Origin: Scedosporium boydii
Lineage: Eukaryota > Ascomycota > Sordariomycetes > Microascales > Microascaceae
Direction of reading: 5' to 3'
Length of the DNA: 64,000 nucleotides
Assembly: GCA_002221725.1 (NCBI GenBank)
Contig: NJFT01000027.1
Span: 1 to 64,000, forward strand
The position numbers and the translations under genes were made by a program. Below are positions 1 through 8,880 of the stretch, piece by piece (the first letter of the stretch is position 1; every line of letters starts with the position of its first letter). The notes under the pieces are model-generated. The model saw only the letters and a program-made list of their open reading frames with translations, did not search any database and was not told the DNA's origin.

Positions 1-1026
1 GGGGGGATGACTAAAGCCTGGTCCATTTCGGAACCCCTTCTGACAATCCACCGACTACGGAGTACCTCTTTGATTTAGCCCCAGTAGACCCAGACTCGTG
101 GGTGCCAAACATGAAGGCGGTACACACAACCATCAAATATGCACTGGCGACTGACAGGCTCGACACGAGAAGGGAGGGGCAGCTTGACGAACAATAACTT
201 CCACCTGCAAACCAGCTGGTCCCGCTTTAACTCCCGACTATGGGATGCTAAACACTTGGAGAATACAGCCTCCAATCTAACCGGCGCTCAAACAACTGGA
301 AAAGGAAGTATGGAAGTAATCAACTACAAGGGCAATCAATGTATAGGAACTTGCGTAACCCGATGGGGAATCGGAAAGTAGCTCTCTGCTATAAAGGAGA
401 AAGCTACAGACATGCCAACCTTGCCCTAACAGAGTCTCTGGCATAAGTAATTGCCTGTTCCAAGTTACCTTTAATGTAGGTGGCGTACGAGGAGCAGAGA
501 ATCATTTGCGTGCCGAACTGTTTCTGGTCTCCTGGCTTCCTGTCGGCCTTGCTTCCCTTTTCCCTCTCGCTTACCGGCCCGGTTAGTACTAGGGGATTTC
601 GCTTTTGTACTCAGCCATGCTAAGACTATTTGGTTGGAGGCACTATTGGCTGGGTGGAAGATATCTCGTCCAAAAGGCATCCACACCCAATTTAAATTAT
701 AAAGGGCGGCGATTCGGAATTCGCGCTAATTCAATTGGGCGGCTGGAATCTGAATTGATTTGATCGACGCACGAGTCGGCTCGTGACTCGGTGAATATCC
801 TGCAACCCTCTGCAACCCTGGTATGAACCAAGCCACATCTATAGAAGTCGAGGATGTCAAGACAAATTAACCACCAATAAGGGTTGCAGTTGAAGAAAGG
901 GTCGCACCTCGCTTCGCCACCCCCAGTGGGAAGATGTGACACTACCAAAGAGTGCACTGACTGACTCCAATATAGCTGGTGGTGTATTACAGGGCGAAAA
1001 TGATACGATTTGTAACTTCGGCTCAA
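1..1026. other. Intergenic, no supported gene
   Basis: Several short open frames occur on both strands, but none has a recognisable domain, a consistent composition or a convincing promoter. I see only non-coding or decayed sequence here. Confidence 0.5.
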
Positions 1027-1034
1027 TATATAAA
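1027..1034 (+). promoter_or_regulatory. TATA box of the 1135 gene
   Basis: TATATAAA lies about 100 bases upstream of the ATG at 1135, followed by a pyrimidine-rich stretch (1050-1095) typical of fungal core promoters and leaders. It supports the reading of the short downstream frame as a real gene. Confidence 0.55.
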
Positions 1035-1134
1035 CGCGGCAGAGGTCGTTACCTTCTTCCACTCTGTGATCTCCCACATTCCCCCCCAAAAATAATGATC
1101 CTGACGGCTTTCGCATCCTCCATCGTCGTGGAAA

Positions 1135-1479
1135 ATGCCTAACTCTATCGCCTTCTCCGACACCACCACCCTTAACGGCATTGTCGACGAGGATGGCAAC
1201 CCTGTCCCCGAGATCCCCAAATCAACCGAGGCCGACTACTTCTACTACACGGAAAAGGTAGTCGACAAGATGCCGACGAAGAAGCCACCTCGGGACTCGA
1301 AATCCACGCTCGGAAAACTCAAGACCATATTCAAGTCGCCGGCGGTGAAAGCAGTGGAGCATCTCCCTAAGAGGGACGGAAAGTTTTATCATGTGGATGA
1401 GCAGGGGAGGATCATAGAGACTACTGTTAGGAGGGCGTATGTTAGCTCCTCGATAGGCGCTTTTAGTGGACAAATTTGA
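1135..1479 (+). CDS. Small hypothetical protein, 114 aa
   Basis: I do not recognise this protein. It is an intact 114-residue frame starting with ATG in a good fungal context, with a TATA box about 100 bases upstream. The codons are GC-ending in the first two thirds (many ACC, GAC, CCC), unlike the neighbouring sequence, which supports coding. There is no signal peptide or membrane segment; the middle is lysine-rich (residues 38-80) and the product is probably soluble. A GTATGT donor-like site at about 1437 lies inside the reading frame, so the last 14 residues could be intronic and the true 3' end could lie downstream. Without a homology search the function is unknown. Confidence 0.5.
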   Translation: MPNSIAFSDTTTLNGIVDEDGNPVPEIPKSTEADYFYYTEKVVDKMPTKKPPRDSKSTLGKLKTIFKSPAVKAVEHLPKRDGKFYHVDEQGRIIETTVRRAYVSSSIGAFSGQI

Positions 1480-2740
1480 GGAGTCTGGAAGGTGATTGAT
1501 GAGATGATGTTGGATACAATTATCAAGAGGTATCATTTTCAGTACGAGTTATCTTATTCTCTACTGCAATATTATCCTTTTTTTTCTCACTTGTTCCATG
1601 CTTTCCCGGTGTCTGTGAAGCTATGCAATGCAGATTCCCACTGGTCATTATATTGCCACTGCCCTCGAGAGATTGTTGCGCCCCCGTTATGGCCTCGTTA
1701 TGACCACTGGACCTTTTCGACAATCAGCCAACGTTCCCCTGTATACCTTTCTGTCAAGAGAGAGAGAGAGTTATACACTACGAACTTGTGGTTGTGCTGC
1801 CAGGCTCGATCACTGCAGTCGCTGTCGTTGAGTCGTTGATGGCATGAGCACTTGTCGTCACTTGATGTCTGTCTAGAGCCAGGGTTTCACACCTAGGAGC
1901 CAAATCAAGTACTGCTTGAACCATACACGAACTTTTTAAGGTCAAGTTCTCATTGTATAACTGCCTGACTTCCCCATTCATCTACAAACACCATGAACAG
2001 ACACCTTACAAATCCACAATTCTCTTCCCGAACCACGGCTTTAGTCACTATTTAACCCAAGTAGACAATACTACCGTCCTCCTGACTTAACCAAGGGACC
2101 TTCAATCGTGGTCTTCTCAGGAACCCTCATTGTCATAGCACCAGAGATGGCCATAGCGGTTGTGCACGAAATTATCTATATCCTGTTAACTGCATTCACG
2201 AATCGCCAACAGTGGCCACTTACCAAGCTGGATAGTAACACTCTTCTTCCCACCATTAGTGGGACCGTAGCAGTTAAGTGCACAAGCGAGGTCGCAACCC
2301 TTGAAGCCACCGGGCGGCCCGGGAAGTGCAGAACATTCGCCCATGCAATCTCTGAAGCAGTTCTAAATTGCACGTAGTGTCTTAGATATCTTTCACGGAA
2401 ACCTTGGCTGCGTCGATAGAGTCAGAAAGTAACATACATCGTCCTAGAATGAATTTCAATAAGTTTGTGCCAAATTGTATGTCATCGATATGCAGTTGAA
2501 CTTACCCTCTTTTCCAGCTCAAGGTTGGGCAATGCAGCAGCCAACGATACAAAGAGCACGCCAGAGACTGTGCCGAGGAAACGCATCGTGATAGAGCCTA
2601 GTTCAGATGAAGGGGGATCAAATTGTAAAAGAATCAGGGCAGAGGGTGAACAATGTATGTGCTTGAAATCTCTGGGCGGGCCTCACAAAACGATGGATGA
2701 GATGAAGACTTGATAAATGTTAGTCAAGAAGAGACAACAT
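1480..2740. other. Intergenic; possible coding scrap near 2520-2660
   Basis: A run at about 2520-2660 (+) reads as a charged peptide (Arg/Lys, SSDEGG, CKRIRAEGE) behind a pyrimidine-rich TTTTCCAG that resembles a splice acceptor. It could be the tail of a decayed gene, but I find no start or flanking exon. The rest of the stretch shows nothing. Confidence 0.3.
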
Positions 2741-2816
2741 GGGATAGAGTCTATATATGCTCTGCCTTTAGCTCTACGAGGTACATTATGGAAGTAGCAT
2801 TGCTCTGCAAACAAGA

Positions 2817-4570
2817 GTGACAATATAGAGAAAGATTCCCCGCCATTCGTCTCTACTTGAATACCACTACCAGTCTTCCTTGCCACAACTCTAAAATTGC
2901 GGTCTGTGCAACAGAGCTTCCTCTCGTACGAAGAGCCCAATGCTGAGATCCGAAAAGAGCAGGTCTACAATGCTAATTGCGCCGAGCAAACGGATACTTG
3001 ACTTTATTGGTGGAACTACTACCTGTGTCACACACATACATGTAACTCACTTCCTTCTAATTGCTTGGCAACTGCTCAGTATATGAGAAATCATGCGTTG
3101 GATATGTATAAACATGGTACCGAGTACGAGAAGGAGCATCCTCTATAAACAGGGTTGACAATGTAGAGAAAGATTCCCTCACCATGAGTTTTTACTCAAG
3201 CACAACTCTGAGTCTGCCTTACCTATAACTCCGAAACTGCAGCCTGTGCAACGGAGCCATGGTTCTCGTACTAAGTACTTGATGCCGAGATTGAAAAATA
3301 GGAGGTCTTAAAATGCCATTTGCACTTCGGAAACGGACTGTTGAGACTCTATTGGTAGATGATTTAGTGTGCCACGAACATAGTTACATTACCAATTAAG
3401 CGAGATCTATAGACACATCAAGATTGTCTGAACCCAACCACTGTTAGCTTGGCCTCATCCCACAAGCCTCCCCTTTCAAATTGTATTGTGCTACAAACAG
3501 ACATTACCTGCCTAAACAGGACCCACACTTTCCAAGGGAGATATATCAAGATCGTCTGAAGCCAACCACCACCAGCTTGGCCTCATCCCACAAGCTCCCC
3601 CTTTTAAGATGAAGGCGGAATAGATAATTTACTGTGCCACGAACATAGTTTATAGTTATTATGAGTTACATTACCAACTAAGTGAGATCTATAGACATAT
3701 CAGGATCGTCTGAACCCAGCCACTGTTAGCTTGGCCTCATCCCACGAGCTCCCCTTTTAAGATGAAGGCATAGTGGGGGATTTACTGTGCCACAAACACA
3801 CATTACCTACCTAAGCAAGACCCATACTTTCCAAAGGAGACATTTCGAGATCGCCTAAGTCAACCACCACCAGCTCAGCCTCATCCCACGAGTCCCCTTT
3901 TTAAGATAAAGGAGAAATAGATAATTTCCTGTTCTACAAACATAGTTAGTTATATTACCTACCTAAGTAAGATCCATACTCAATACTGGGATCCAAATAA
4001 GGCAGGTCGTTTGCACTGCGGAGACAGATTGTTGAGACTGTATTAGCGGACTTATTTACTGTGCCACAAGCATCGATAGTTATATTACTAAAGCGAGATT
4101 CGATCAATGGAGAGAAAGATGCCTCGCCATGAGTTTGTACTCGGGCACGACTGCCAGTCTGCCTACCTATAACGCCGAGATTGGAAAAATGGCGGGTCTA
4201 AAATGCCGTTTGTGCTGTGCGCCTTGGACATAGATTGTCGAGGCTTTATGAGTGGATTATTTGCCGTGCCGCAGACATAGTTACTCGAGCGAGATGATCC
4301 TACCAACGTAGAGAACAATGCCTGGCCATGCTGTTTTACTTGAGCACAGCTGCCGGTTTTCCTTGCCTATAACTCTCAAATTGCAGTCCATGCAAGAGAC
4401 CTATTTTTGTCGTACTCAATGCTGGGATCTGAAAATGGCAGGTCTAGAATGCTGCTTGTGTTATGGAAACGGATCCTTGACCGTATTGGTGGGTTATTTA
4501 TCGTGGCACAAACATCAAGAGTTACTTTACCAGCCTAAGCGAGATTCTTACCATGTAACGCTTGCTCCTA
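2817..4570. repeat. Degenerate tandem-repeat field
   Basis: A long unit recurs in diverged form. It begins with a GTAGAGAAAGATTCC-like start and continues with CCTATAACTC, a TGCTGGGATCTGAAAA-like part, then AACGGA..TTGA, GTGCCACAAACATAG and AAGCGAGAT. Copies start near 2817, 3155, 4107 and 4302, with a partial copy near 3960-4090. Between them (3400-3910) a second unit of roughly 130-155 bases repeats four times, marked by GCTTGGCCTCATCCCAC at about 3450, 3578, 3730 and 3870. Copies differ by substitutions and small indels. I see no coding capacity, so it looks like an old amplified non-coding or transposon-derived sequence. Confidence 0.7.
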
Positions 4571-4764
4571 GTTATTGATTGGCAGCTGCGATTATACGAG
4601 AAACTATGCATCCTACATTCATGTGGTACGATGCATACCGGATGACTTCGACGTTCAAAAGTTCCTTTTTGTTGGTAGAATCCATTGTTAGATGTTGTTT
4701 TCACTGCAACAGTGAAGAATATGGAAGAGGGCCATATTTCAAGTGGAATGGAATAGTGACGATC

Positions 4765-4772
4765 TATATAAG
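4765..4772 (+). promoter_or_regulatory. TATA box of the CVNH gene
   Basis: TATATAAG lies 160 bases before the ATG at 4933. The leader between them is pyrimidine-rich and carries a short TTCATTCACTTC-type direct repeat (4876-4900). This is the promoter layout of a real fungal gene, although the downstream coding sequence is damaged. Confidence 0.5.
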
Positions 4773-4932
4773 GATATTCCATCCCCAGTTCTCTAACACC
4801 CCAGACATCATCGGCATTTTCATACTGCTCATATCTCACACATCGAAGATCTATTGAGCACTTCGTTCGTTCCCCTTCATTCACTTCATTCACTTCGTTC
4901 ACCTTTGATCAGCTTTTAAGTCGAAATAAGAA

Positions 4933-5390
4933 ATGAAGCCATCAATCTTGACCGCGATTCTTGCCATGGCAATCTCGCCTGCTGTGGCTTCTTTCCTGGA
5001 CTCATGCAACGACTGTCACTTTCCAAAGATCAGTTCCAGCTTGGCCGGGGACAACTACGCTCCTGTCCTCAGGTGCAGCTGCCGCGCGCTGGATGGAAGT
5101 TGGCGAAAAACCGAACTCCACATGGGATCTTGCGTCGCGAATAACTTTGGGAAATTGGAAGGAAGGCAAAAGTAGACCTCCCCGCTCAGCTCTCACACTT
5201 TTCATTAGCAGATGTTAGAACTTGTGTGTGCTAATGAACATGAATATAGCGGCAATTTCCATCTCTCCTGCTACGATTTCAGTTATCAACGCGGGGGCAA
5301 GGGTACTCCTGGTGCTGGCATTATGGCCGCATACTGCAACTAATAGGTCACCAACTCCGTGGACCTAGGCCTCATTTATCTTTGGTCCTC
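4933..5390 (+). pseudogene. Secreted CVNH (cyanovirin-N-like) domain protein, decayed
   Basis: Exon 1 (4933-5171) encodes a clear signal peptide (residues 1-20, ending in AVAS) and the first half of a CVNH domain: SCNDC, a cysteine-rich RCSCRALDG, then a GSCVANNFGKLE strand. CVNH proteins are small carbohydrate-binding domains common in fungi. A phase-consistent intron fits at 5172-5249 (GTAGAC donor, GCTAAT branch, TAG acceptor). It leads into the second half, which restarts with the hallmark GNFHLSC and reaches AAYCN. There the frame meets TAA TAG at 5341-5346, exactly what RIP-type change would make of two Gln codons, and then resumes with NSVDLG before losing sense near 5390. Spliced as is, it would give a 110-residue protein lacking the last strands. 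The donor is not canonical, so the intron is inferred. Confidence 0.62.
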
Positions 5391-6214
5391 AACTCGAACA
5401 TGGATACTACCAGGAGGCGGGGTGGCCAATTTCAGATACCGTAGGAGGCACTGACTAGGAGATCGATGCTGGAGAGAAACTGAGATAGCTAACGCTGTGG
5501 GCACATCGCTCTCAGAGGAGCGTTGGCATTACTTGGTTCTGGATGTTGCAACTGGAAATGTACTGCATCTTGACGCTTGGTTTAGATTGTAGTCGGATTT
5601 ACAAGTGAACTGTTTACTCCAAGCCGTATTGTTACGATCTTAACACTAGTCGTATGGTGTTGCTGCATGTTTCTTTCGATTGCTAACATCATTTTTATAA
5701 CCATGGGGTAAGGGGGCCGACATTGAGCTCTGCTTGTGCTTATCGTAGTCGATAACATTGCATAACGAACAGAAAATATTTTGAGAGGGTCGCTAGTCTT
5801 AGTAGATACAAGCTACTTCAATCTCCGGTGCCCTAGCTTGGGAATTTGGGAAAAGGGCATAAAATCATGCGTTAGGGCTACATGTTAATGTTGTTGACCG
5901 TGATTTCATGCTTGAATGTTGGAGATATCGACCATGTGCGGTCTGCTGAAGTCCATAACATACTGAACACCAGTATCGAGTCCAACGATCAAGGTCAAGA
6001 TGAGATCCGATGGCTATACTCTAGTGTAGTAGCTTGCCTCTTCACGCTCGTGACTCTTTGTCTACATTAGCAACGGAGAGGGTGGGCGAATTTGTATGAG
6101 TGCAGGGAAATGTTGTCCAACACACCCAACAAGCAGAATTAGTCTTATAGGCCGTGGCTGCGGGTCAAGTAAGGCTCATGGGTGGGCGCGATATAGGGGT
6201 TCAAATGGTAACGA
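5391..6214. other. No intact gene; possible membrane-protein scrap
   Basis: At 5882-6070 (+) a 62-codon frame ends in RWLYSSVVACLFTLVTLCLH. This resembles the first membrane segment of fungal multi-pass proteins that carry a 'LWSCL.TIF.C.W...HPN' motif, but it stops directly after the histidine. It is too short to call a gene. The remainder shows nothing recognisable. Confidence 0.3.
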
Positions 6215-6454
6215 GGAGAGTGTTACTGCCTGGCGCATTCCGGAATTTGATCGATATTGGGGAGATCAGGCGAGGCGGATTGCGGAGGCCCGGTTCTTCT
6301 TACGGCCAAGACAAAAAATGAATCCATCAAGGCGATTTTGGCGCCTTCCCACCACAATGACACCCCCGTCCCGTTCAGCAAGTCTCTCGACGAGCTTTAG
6401 GCCAACGCAGTTTAAATACCCAATAACAAGTTCTTTCTTACATGGAACCGCCAT
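6215..6454 (-). pseudogene. Short-chain dehydrogenase fragment (SDR)
   Basis: Reading the minus strand from ATG 6454, the peptide opens MAVPCKKELVIG and continues GLKLVERLAER, VIVVGRRQNRLDGF. This is the N-terminal Rossmann beta-alpha-beta and the arginine-rich NADP loop of fungal short-chain dehydrogenases. The glycine-rich TGxxxGIG loop is corrupted: YLNCVG stands where ATSGIG is expected. After ASAIRL the frame hits TGA, but the next reading frame carries on with DLPNIDQIPE, the expected next segment, so there is a frameshift near 6275. Nothing after about 6215 can be followed, and the catalytic YxxxK half is absent. It is a truncated, non-functional relic. Confidence 0.7.
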
Positions 6455-8482
6455 TATAGACACTTCATCTTGGGCGAGCGCGGAGCGCCTTGTTTTGACC
6501 CTTTCGCGGGAGACCAAGGTTGCGAACCATCCCACTAGCTTATAATGATAATGCCCAGTCCATATTAGTTAACAGCTCATAAATTATACTCTATTAGAAA
6601 ACACAAAGCAAGCAAAATTCTGGCAAGATCTACTCCACCGCTTTCCAAGTAGTTTCAAGTTCAGCAATCGTCGGAGTGAGCTGTCAAGCCTCACTTATAA
6701 TACTCTAATACTTCCTCTCCAGCTCTTTCACCTTGATCTTCTCCACAGTCCCATATGTCCTAGTCATGCTATCCTAGTACTACATCACAGTAGACCCGCT
6801 GCTGAACTGAATGTTATTACCATTGTCCCTTATTCTCCAAACCTACTACCACATCATAACATTGTTCGCCTCGGCGAGTAGATTCCGGTATCTTTAAAGC
6901 AGGTCCTGCAATAGTGCACCAGATTAGTTGTAGATAGCACGCCTGGACTTCATAAAGTCGAGGAAACTTGCAAGATCATCGTTCTGACCAGCCTTCGCCT
7001 ACTTATCACATGTGCGCGTAGTGCCTAGGTGGCATATTGTTGATTCAGGCCATGTCTTGCCATGGAGTACAGCCTGACTTGCTAGCAATGTGTTTATGGC
7101 ATCCCTATACTAGCACAAAGGGCAGATCGTACACTCCTCCCATCTATACTAAGCCCCATCTATCCTCCCTGCCATTCCTAGGCATTCTAGAAGACCAGCT
7201 AGAGTTTTTGTAAACCTATTGAAGATGCTAAAACTTCCCTTGTCAACTGCCTTGAACAACTTGTTTTGCAGATTGGTATAGTATTAGTTCCCGTCAAGTG
7301 AGTAAAAACTGCAGTACTGTCGCGCTGGTGTGTTCGGTGGCTGGTCAATGGTCTGGAAGTACCCACCTATGCCCCACAGCTTGATAATGCCGGCAAAATA
7401 TGCACTGTATATAATAAAGTTGTTTTCATTACTGTAAATCGTGTACTATGTTGTGCCAGGCACGTCGACGTGCGCGCAGGGCGGCTCTTTGGCCAATTTC
7501 TGCGCAGCAGTCAAGAAGGCGGGGAAGTCCTTGGTAAAGACGGTAGAGCAGAGGGCAAAATAGGTCCCATTGTGTTTAGCTATCTTACAGGTCCATTTGT
7601 CGCCATATTGAAGCTGTAGGGGGCATATCTCCTTAAACTGGGAGCAGAAGGGATGGTATGCCACCCCGGCCTCGTAGTATAATTTGCATATAGCGAAATT
7701 GTCAATGGCATGGACTGTAGTGAACATGCATGGCAGGGCTGCGGGATATTCCTACTCTCTCCTGCAGGGTGCGATATTGAGGTGGCAGTTCATGGCGGAG
7801 GCAAAGTTGGACCAGCCATCAGGGCTGTCAGAGTAGAGCTTTAGGGCATCGCAGTTGCCATCGTCCCTGAGGATATACATTGGATTAGAGGATAGGCGAG
7901 GCGCGCTGCTAACATCGAACTTGACTAATAAGTAAGAAGCTAGGAGACAGTCTTTGTAGCATGCAGCACAGAAGCGACTATCCAGTAGCAACCCATTGGC
8001 AGCAGCATACCACTTGTCCTGCTTCCATGCCTCCGTTACATCATATCCCACACACTCCAGGATCAGGGATCAAGACCTTACAAACATTCTCACTGGCTCA
8101 AGGGTTTGCTTTTGCAGGGCCTGAGGCCAGAGCACCTCACAAATGCGCCATATATCGAAGCGACATTCAGTATGGATCCCATGTAGCATTATAACCTTTT
8201 CAAACTCGCAGGCCAACAGCAAGTTTTGTATGTGGTCGGCATAGCATTTACAGCACACAGTAAGCCACTTCTCAACTCAGTCCTGGTAACAGACAGTCTC
8301 ATACACGATATCAGTGAGGCACCAAGGTGGAATCTCTCGTGGCGGCCCGTCAAAAGACCTGATGGCTGTAGTTCCAATAGCGTCGTTGGATTGCGACGAT
8401 GAAGGCTCGATGCATGGAGCTGTTGTAGGGTTAAGAGAAGGCACCCTTGCAGATGGGCTCGTATATGCGCTTCCGGGACTAG

Positions 8483-8722
8483 GATCAGATTGTGTCGCTG
8501 AAGGGTGAGCCGACGCACTCGCTTGATCTCCATATGCTTGCACTGGTTGCGATGATGCTGGGTAGGAGGGTTTGCACAGTGGTGCCTGCCCTGCGAGGGC
8601 GGGATCGGATTGTATCGCTGAAGGGTGAACCGACGTACTCGGTTGATTTTCATACCCCTGCGTTGGTTGCGACGATGCTGGGTAAGAGGGCTTCGACAGT
8701 GCTGCTTGGCCTGCGAGGGCGA
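8483..8722 (-). repeat. Two-copy 120-bp tandem repeat inside the relic gene
   Basis: The segments 8483-8602 and 8603-8722 are tandem copies. In the gene frame each gives a ~40-residue unit of the form ALAGQA-LxKPSYPASSQP-xQ-SxHPSAxQSDP. The two copies differ at several positions, including CpA/TpG changes. This is ordinary low-complexity expansion in the Pro/Gln-rich part of the gene. Confidence 0.75.
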
Positions 8723-8799
8723 GGTTACCAAGTTTGGAGACTACGGATGACAATATATCTCGACTCCTTGGGACAGGAGGGTTTGGCTGAGGCGGTGGC

Positions 8800-8880
8800 G
8801 GAAATGCCTGTACTGGAACTGCTTGCACTGGAACTGCTTGGACCGGAACTCCTTGGACTGGTACTCCCTGTGTCGGTTGA
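8800..8880 (-). repeat. 15-bp repeats encoding VPVQ-type pentapeptides
   Basis: On the minus strand the relic reads five near-identical pentapeptides of the form GVPVQ/AVPVQ, each from a 15-base unit built on GTTCCAGT. It is a coding minisatellite in the Pro/Gln-rich domain. Confidence 0.7.

Noticed and set aside
4522..4902. Frames of 126 (minus) and 92 (+) codons before the CVNH gene
   Set aside because: They overlap the decayed tandem repeats and the CVNH promoter; no domain is visible.
6096..6545. 149-codon + frame
   Set aside because: It is the antisense shadow of the dehydrogenase relic on the minus strand.
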